Origin: Hofstenia miamia
Taxonomy: Eukaryota; Xenacoelomorpha; Acoela; Hofsteniidae
Direction: 5' to 3'
Length of the DNA stretch: 64,000 bases
Assembly (NCBI GenBank): GCA_900660155.1
Contig: CABFPE010000241.1
Location: forward strand, 390,915 to 454,914
The translations under genes and the position numbers were made by a program. Below the pieces are notes generated by a model. That model was not told the origin of the DNA and made no database searches. It saw only the letters and a list, made by a program, of their open reading frames with translations. This document shows, piece after piece, positions 58,591 to 64,000 of the stretch (within the stretch, counting starts at the first letter, position 1; each line of letters begins with the position of its first letter).

Positions 58591-61500
58591 TTTTAACCTG
58601 CTAAGCACACAGGTTTCCGAAATCCAAAGAAATGATGATAGCATATTGATTTACAGTCTAATTATTATTTGCGAAGGCATTTTCAAAGATATTATTGAAA
58701 AATTATAGAATGCCATCTATCGTAAGAACTAAGAACATTGTAATTGGGGTTATTAGTAGATTTATTTGCAGATAGATAAAAATTAGAATGAAATATGGAA
58801 ATTCAAGTCATAATTGATTGCATTTAAATATGATTTTAAGCAAAACTACTACATTAATTAAGGAACTAGTGCAAATATTACAAATACAAACACTTGTTTT
58901 ATTTTTAATGGCCTATGAAATCTAGTCGCAAATAGATAATGATTTGCATTTGAAAACAAAGTTAATACTACCAAAAGTTGCAGTATAAATGAAGCATTTG
59001 CCAGCATCAACATTTTTTATATTTGCCACATGTAACAAAAAAATGTTGCCAGGCTACAATTTAAACTTGATTGGTTAATGCATTTATTGTGGCAAATAGC
59101 AACAGAATTATTTTCACGCAAATTGTTCATACATCTTTTTCATTTTCGATTAATTATTAGTAATTCTATTTAACTTACATGTATATTTTGCTTTAAAATG
59201 TATTTATAAAAGCGGTTTGTGTTAGAATGAGATGGCCATGGAGAAAATATCATTAATATAGGGCTAAAATCGATGATAACTTACGCAAAAAATTTATAAA
59301 ATAATAGATATAGACCGAAAGCTTGAGGTTGTGACTACAGCTTGATATTCGCGATCAACTCGATATTAAAATACAAGCAAAACTTGAAAAACAACATTTG
59401 AACTATCGTAAGCTATTTTTAATTGGCAAGTAATTACCGTATTCATGTTTAATTACTAAATTTTTAAAAATCCAATTTAAATTTTCTAAATTTCCCTTAT
59501 ATTTGAATATCGAGCTGCAGTAACAATCCCGATAGCTTTGCATAATTAGCAAATTCGTAGAACGGGGTATATATTTAACGACATTTGTGCAGAAATGCAT
59601 AAAATATTATATTGTTAAGCAAATTACAAGATATAAAAGTATATTTATGCAAATCAATATATTTTTCGTGTAAATAAATAAGAACTTCATACTTTACAAC
59701 TGCTTTGCATTTTCAGATGATTGGTTCTCCCGATTTATATTTATTTCCACATATTATTTAACGATTAGTAAAACAAATCTATAGCTAGCGTGACTGCGTT
59801 GCATAAATTTTTAATGCAAAAATATTACACACTTCCACTATTATCTTTAACATATCTTACTCAACAAATTCTCATTGCTTAGTAGATTTAATGAAATATC
59901 CCATTTCGACATTTATATCTGTTGGTTAATGTAAGGATTTTGATCTAAACTAAGAACGATAGACTTGCATAAATATACTTTTATACATTGCAAATTGTTT
60001 AATAATAGATAATAATTTTTAATGAGTTTTAAGTTTTCTGTGCTAATGTCGTTAAATATATACCGCTTTCTACGAATTTGGTTAATTACGCAGTTATCAG
60101 ACTACATCAATAAATTTTTAAACTTTTTGCATATGATTTTTCATTTCTTGTCGACATTTGCTCCAATGCTCAAGTAACTTGCAGAGATCAACTTAAAAGA
60201 TAAATTCCATAAATTATATTCATCTATTCTGCTGCATACAACTATTTTTCAACATAATCATGGTCTAGCATTCTACAAATCTTTTTTCTGTATGATTAAA
60301 TGCTACAAATGTTCGACTTTATGTATAAGAACAACTAAATTTTCAGACTGGTTTTCGCACTTTAGCAATAGATATTTGTAATGAACGTACCTTAATTTCT
60401 CACTCATTATATGAGGCTATAATAAAATGTATCACCCCAATTTTGATAAATACCGCTGCTGTTATGCCTACCAATGATAGGTGTAAACTTGTGATTAATC
60501 TTATATAATTTATTAGAAATCACTTACATAATAATTACTAGTAATATATATTAGATAGCAACTACTGCTCACTGACTACTAGTACATGCAAGCCGTCATC
60601 ATTGTGTCTAGAGCAATTCTAATATCAAATATTGCGATTATGATAAGTAAACTACGCGCATTACACGTAAGCAACAACAAAAGAAATACGAAGCCACATT
60701 CTTTTTTCACAATGAGAATCGTTATAGTGTTATTTTAGATTAGTATTTAAACACTGCGAGAATACTAGCAATGTCAAATAATTTACTCTGTTAATTAACT
60801 CGTGCAGAAGAGTTGACAATTCCATTTCGTAAGTCACTTGCAATGTCTTAGGCTTGATTATTAATTCATAAAGGCTTAAAACTTCATTATTGGACATTGA
60901 CATATATTTATAGTGAAATAATGAAACTACCCGTCAAAATAACATTTTCAAGACTCCAGTATTTATCGGATTTTTTTGACAAATGATAACAATAAGCATT
61001 GAAGCTATTAATTTTCTTAAAAAGCAGTAATATCATATATTAGCTAATTATATTATTACAACAAATAACAATGATGATATTATTGTGTGTAATTTTTATT
61101 GTCTCAATATTGTTTATTATTGCAGCAAGATTTTACATATGTAGTGCATGTCTTCAGCCTAATAACTATTTGCATTTTTGGCAGAACAATGCGACATTTT
61201 GGGAAGGGTGGGAGCAGCTGCGGGGGATTAGGGTTAGGGTTCCCATGTAAATATAACAAGATTAAAAACCACTTTTGAATTCTAAAGTAAGTGAAAAATT
61301 GTTTCATGTTAGCTGTTAAAAGATTGTATAGTGTCAACCCAAGCGTGTGTAATTTATCTACTTTATATAAAAATAAGAAAATTTTAGAATTAGTTGTAAT
61401 ATCTAATGTTTAATTTTGTCTCTCATATTAGCCTTTTTATGTATTTCCAAATCTAATAATTAATTTGTTATCAACATTCTATTTTGAATTTTCATTAGAT

Positions 61501-62489
61501 GCTAAGGGACTTATGATATTTAATATTATCTATGTAAATTCTGTTTTAGATTCGTGAAAAGAAGAGAATCCACGTTCGCTATTTCGTAAAAATTTCTATT
61601 CTTATAAATATGTTGAAACATGAGCTTTAAACAAATATAGTACATAAACATTTAATCTGTGTATATCAAATTATAAATCAATTGTTTAGTTTATAGCAAT
61701 GAAGATATTCCTACAGAGGTTGGTGGAATGTCTCATTGGATATTTATATGATTGCTGGTATTATTTTTGTTAATTGTTCTAATTATTATTTTTAAACCTG
61801 TTGAATTTGAAAATATATGATGATATATATGACGTTTGTTTAGACTTCTTAAAAGTTTGTTATCATTGTTCATATGTTAATCAGGTAATATTTTATAATT
61901 TTGTATACAATTAAATTTGAAAAGCTCATGTTTCAACTCAAATATCAGCACAGAAACTCTCGAATTTTATTTAAAGTTGCCCCATGGAACAAATTCAATT
62001 TTAGATGACGATGGTCTTAATTGAATATCGGTATGCCATGTTATTTTTAGTATTTCAAGCGTTGATTAAGTTTTCGATTGCATATATATTAGGGTGGTCC
62101 TTATATGGACTGAATTTTTTCTTAAAATTTTTCTAAGCTCCCACCATCCCATATGATACTCCTACCAGAGAAATGAAAAAGTGAAAATTTTTTCAAAGAT
62201 TAGATTGTATTTAGGGTATGCTCAAGCAAGATAAAAATTTGTATATATGCGTAACTAAACTGAAATCTTGTAAATATTACACATCTCATATTAATTACAT
62301 CTTGGCCATGAAAATGATGTTATTTTAGTAATTAATCTATAGAATTAAAACAAAACTGTGGTTATATATGTATATTAACTAGATATATAATAAAAATGTA
62401 ATGTATATTGTTCTGTAGTGTATAATCTTAATTGAACATGTAACAAAGTAAAGCTGAATCACAGGTAATTAGGCCTACATTTTCTAGTC
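58591..62489. other. AT-rich sequence without a recognised gene
   Basis: No exon, transposase or RT signature found in nearly 4 kb. At 62090 TTAGGGTGGTCC resembles a transposon end also seen at 52028, and may mark the 5' side of the transposon-like gene that follows. Confidence 0.45.
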
Positions 62490-64000
62490 ATGTCTAATAC
62501 TGCAACAGTATCAACACGCAGTAAAACTGAGGTTTATCTCCTTGGCTCAACAGTTGAAATTCTTCACGGTTCTAAACTACCATCAGTCAGTGATGTGCTA
62601 CGGCTTTATACTCATAAGTTGAAATCTTCTAGGACAAAACATGGTGCAGCTGTCAGTGTTATTGAAGAAGTGCAGTTGTTCTGGGACAGAGCAAGGATAC
62701 CTATGCGCCGTTCTGATCATGCTGTCTCTCATCTGGAGGAATTGGTTAAAAAATGGGAGGGGCTTAAGAAGAACAAGGCCCGAAGAACAGCAACCCAAAT
62801 TGCAAATGAGGAAGCCTTTAAAGACACCTTCAATTATCTGTTTGATGTCGCTCATCAGGATGCATTGCAGAATATGAAAGTGGAAGAAGATAAGCAATTT
62901 TTGTTGGCTCAACGAGAGAAAGGAAGGCAGGGAGTAATGGCAGGCGTTGATATGTCCCTGGCCAGAAAAGACGAACAGCAAGCAACTAGAAAACAACGCC
63001 AACTTCAGTTGCTGAAACGCCAGCAACCTGAAAAGGCTGCACTTGATAGAAAGGTTACACTGGAATCATCAGGTTCATCTTCAAATGAAGATGATTCAAT
63101 TGATTCAGCTGAGGTAGGAGCTACTGTTGGCCCATGTTTTCCCAAACGAAAACGTGGTCGCACCAATATTCTAAGTCCTGAGATCCGGTCTTCACTTGAC
63201 CGTACAAAAACGAGTGATAGACAAGCAGTACAGCTCATTGCTCCAGTAATTCATGCAGCTGGCCAAAACATTGAGGACTACAATCTCAACAGGTCATCTA
63301 TTCGACGATACCGTCAGAAGCACCTTGCTACATTTTCATCCACATTGAAATCAGAGTTTAATCCCCAGAAACCAATGGTTCTTCATTGGGATGGAAAGCT
63401 TATGCAGGATCTTACTGGAGATAGAAAAGTTGATCGCCTGCCAATCATTGTGGCCGGATCTGGTACTGAACAGCTACTCTATGTTCCTAAACTGTCTTCA
63501 GGGAGTAGAAAGGCTATAGCTGATGCACTGATGGACACAGTGTCTGATTGGGGGTATTGCTGACAGCATCGTAGCTCTCAGTTTTGACACTACATCCAAC
63601 AATACTGGTAGAATAAATGGTGCATGCACACTATTTGAACAGTGCCTGGGCAGGAATGTCCTTCACTTAGCATGCAGACATCATGTGCATGAGATCATGC
63701 TTGAGGAAGCCTTTTCCACAACTATGGGACCTTCAAGTGGCGCTGAAATCCAAATATTTAAGCGCTTCAAAGCCTACTGGCCAAACATTGTGGTCACTGA
63801 TTATAAGCCTGGCATTGAAGTTAAAGCCATCGCAGAAGCACTTGCTAGTGTATTGGATGACCTGAAGGTATTCATTAGTGACCAGCTTCAGATTTCTCAC
63901 CAGCGTGAAGACTATCGGGAACTTCTTGAACTCTCCTTAATATTCTTAGGAGGAATTCCTGCACGTGGTTTGAAGTTCAGAAAGCCAGGTGCTATCCATC
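62490..64000 (+). pseudogene. Transposase-like gene with hAT-type CxxH motif, one frameshift, runs off the window
   Basis: An ATG at 62490 opens 357 codons to a stop at 63561. The protein has an N-terminal helical part (VIEEVQLFWDRARIPMRRSD), a Lys/Gln-rich coiled region (ARKDEQQATRKQRQLQLLKR), an acidic Ser-rich linker, a nuclear-type basic motif (PKRKRGR), and VLHWDGKLMQDLTG. In the next frame the same protein continues without a stop to 64000: GIADSIVALSFDTTSNNTGR, then LHLACRHHVHEIMLEEAFST, then FKRFKAYWPNI. The switch lies in a GGGGG run near 63553. The FDTTSNNTG and LACRHH (Cys-x-x-His) blocks recall the hAT transposase core, so I infer a hAT-related transposase. Codon use is much less AT-rich than its surroundings. 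Could be functional if the frameshift is a sequencing error. Confidence 0.65.

Noticed and set aside
61225-61244. TTAGGGTTAGGG, possible interstitial telomere repeat
   Set aside because: Only about two units; chance in a long AT-rich sequence is plausible.
62598-63238. Minus-strand frames under the transposase-like gene
   Set aside because: The plus-strand frame has recognisable motifs and better coding character; these are shadows.

Overview
This window looks like intergenic and genic DNA of an AT-rich invertebrate genome. Genes are split by canonical GT/AG introns. Most recognisable coding sequence belongs to non-LTR retrotransposons and to DNA transposons (Tc1/mariner, piggyBac, P-like/THAP, probable hAT). 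AT and ATT microsatellites are frequent. There is one 1000-N scaffold gap (48979-49978) and two single-N joins (29148, 29690). I cannot name the species from sequence alone; a cnidarian or arthropod would fit. No rRNA, tRNA, CRISPR or prokaryotic operon is visible.

The main non-transposon content is a tandem array of decayed and partly intact copies of one multi-exon gene family, running from about 2.8 kb to 53.3 kb on the + strand. Its exons encode (A) the start of an FHA domain, (B) the FHA RRHA motif, (C) the rest of the FHA domain, (D) a basic linker ending in Lys-Lys-Pro-Arg, and (F) an F-box. The FHA domain resembles the APLF/aprataxin/PNKP type. Exon D ends in phase 1 in every copy where the splice site can be read, and every F-box exon with a visible acceptor starts in phase 1. 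This suggests, but does not prove, one protein with an N-terminal FHA domain and a C-terminal F-box: a candidate phospho-dependent SCF ubiquitin-ligase adaptor. The best copy has intact exons A-D at 19221-23730. F-box exons or remnants lie near 11.5, 15.3, 17.7, 33.8, 39.7 and 48.9 kb. A second four-exon FHA set, with lesions, lies at 50.0-53.3 kb.

Layout: 0-3.5 kb, an R4/R2-like LINE 3' end meeting a CR1-like LINE 3' end tail to tail, then a second CR1-like fragment. 5.7 kb, a 304-bp MITE. 6.6-12 kb, FHA/F-box copy 1 broken by two Tc1 elements fused head-out as a long inverted repeat. 12.5-13.0 kb, a deleted mariner-type element. 16.3-17.6 kb, a full-length but decayed Tc1. 17.7-24.5 kb, an F-box pseudogene and FHA copy 2. 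24.7-32.6 kb, a transposon block: piggyBac remnant, 672-bp mariner element, R4/R2-like LINE on the minus strand, and a CR1-like LINE with an SGNH-type esterase, a 2A-like peptide and endonuclease/RT, locally misassembled. 33.8-40.8 kb, two duplicated F-box units with a complete P-like THAP transposon inserted near the second. 41.4-43.0 kb, a nearly intact piggyBac transposase on the minus strand. 43.7-47.2 kb, a mariner remnant, FHA exon D copy 3 and a 1.77-kb non-coding TIR element. 48.9-53.3 kb, an F-box exon cut by the gap and FHA copy 4. 53.5-57.9 kb, three LINE fragments. 58.1-62.4 kb, AT-rich with little visible. 62.5-64.0 kb, the start of a long transposase-like gene with one homopolymer frameshift, running off the window.
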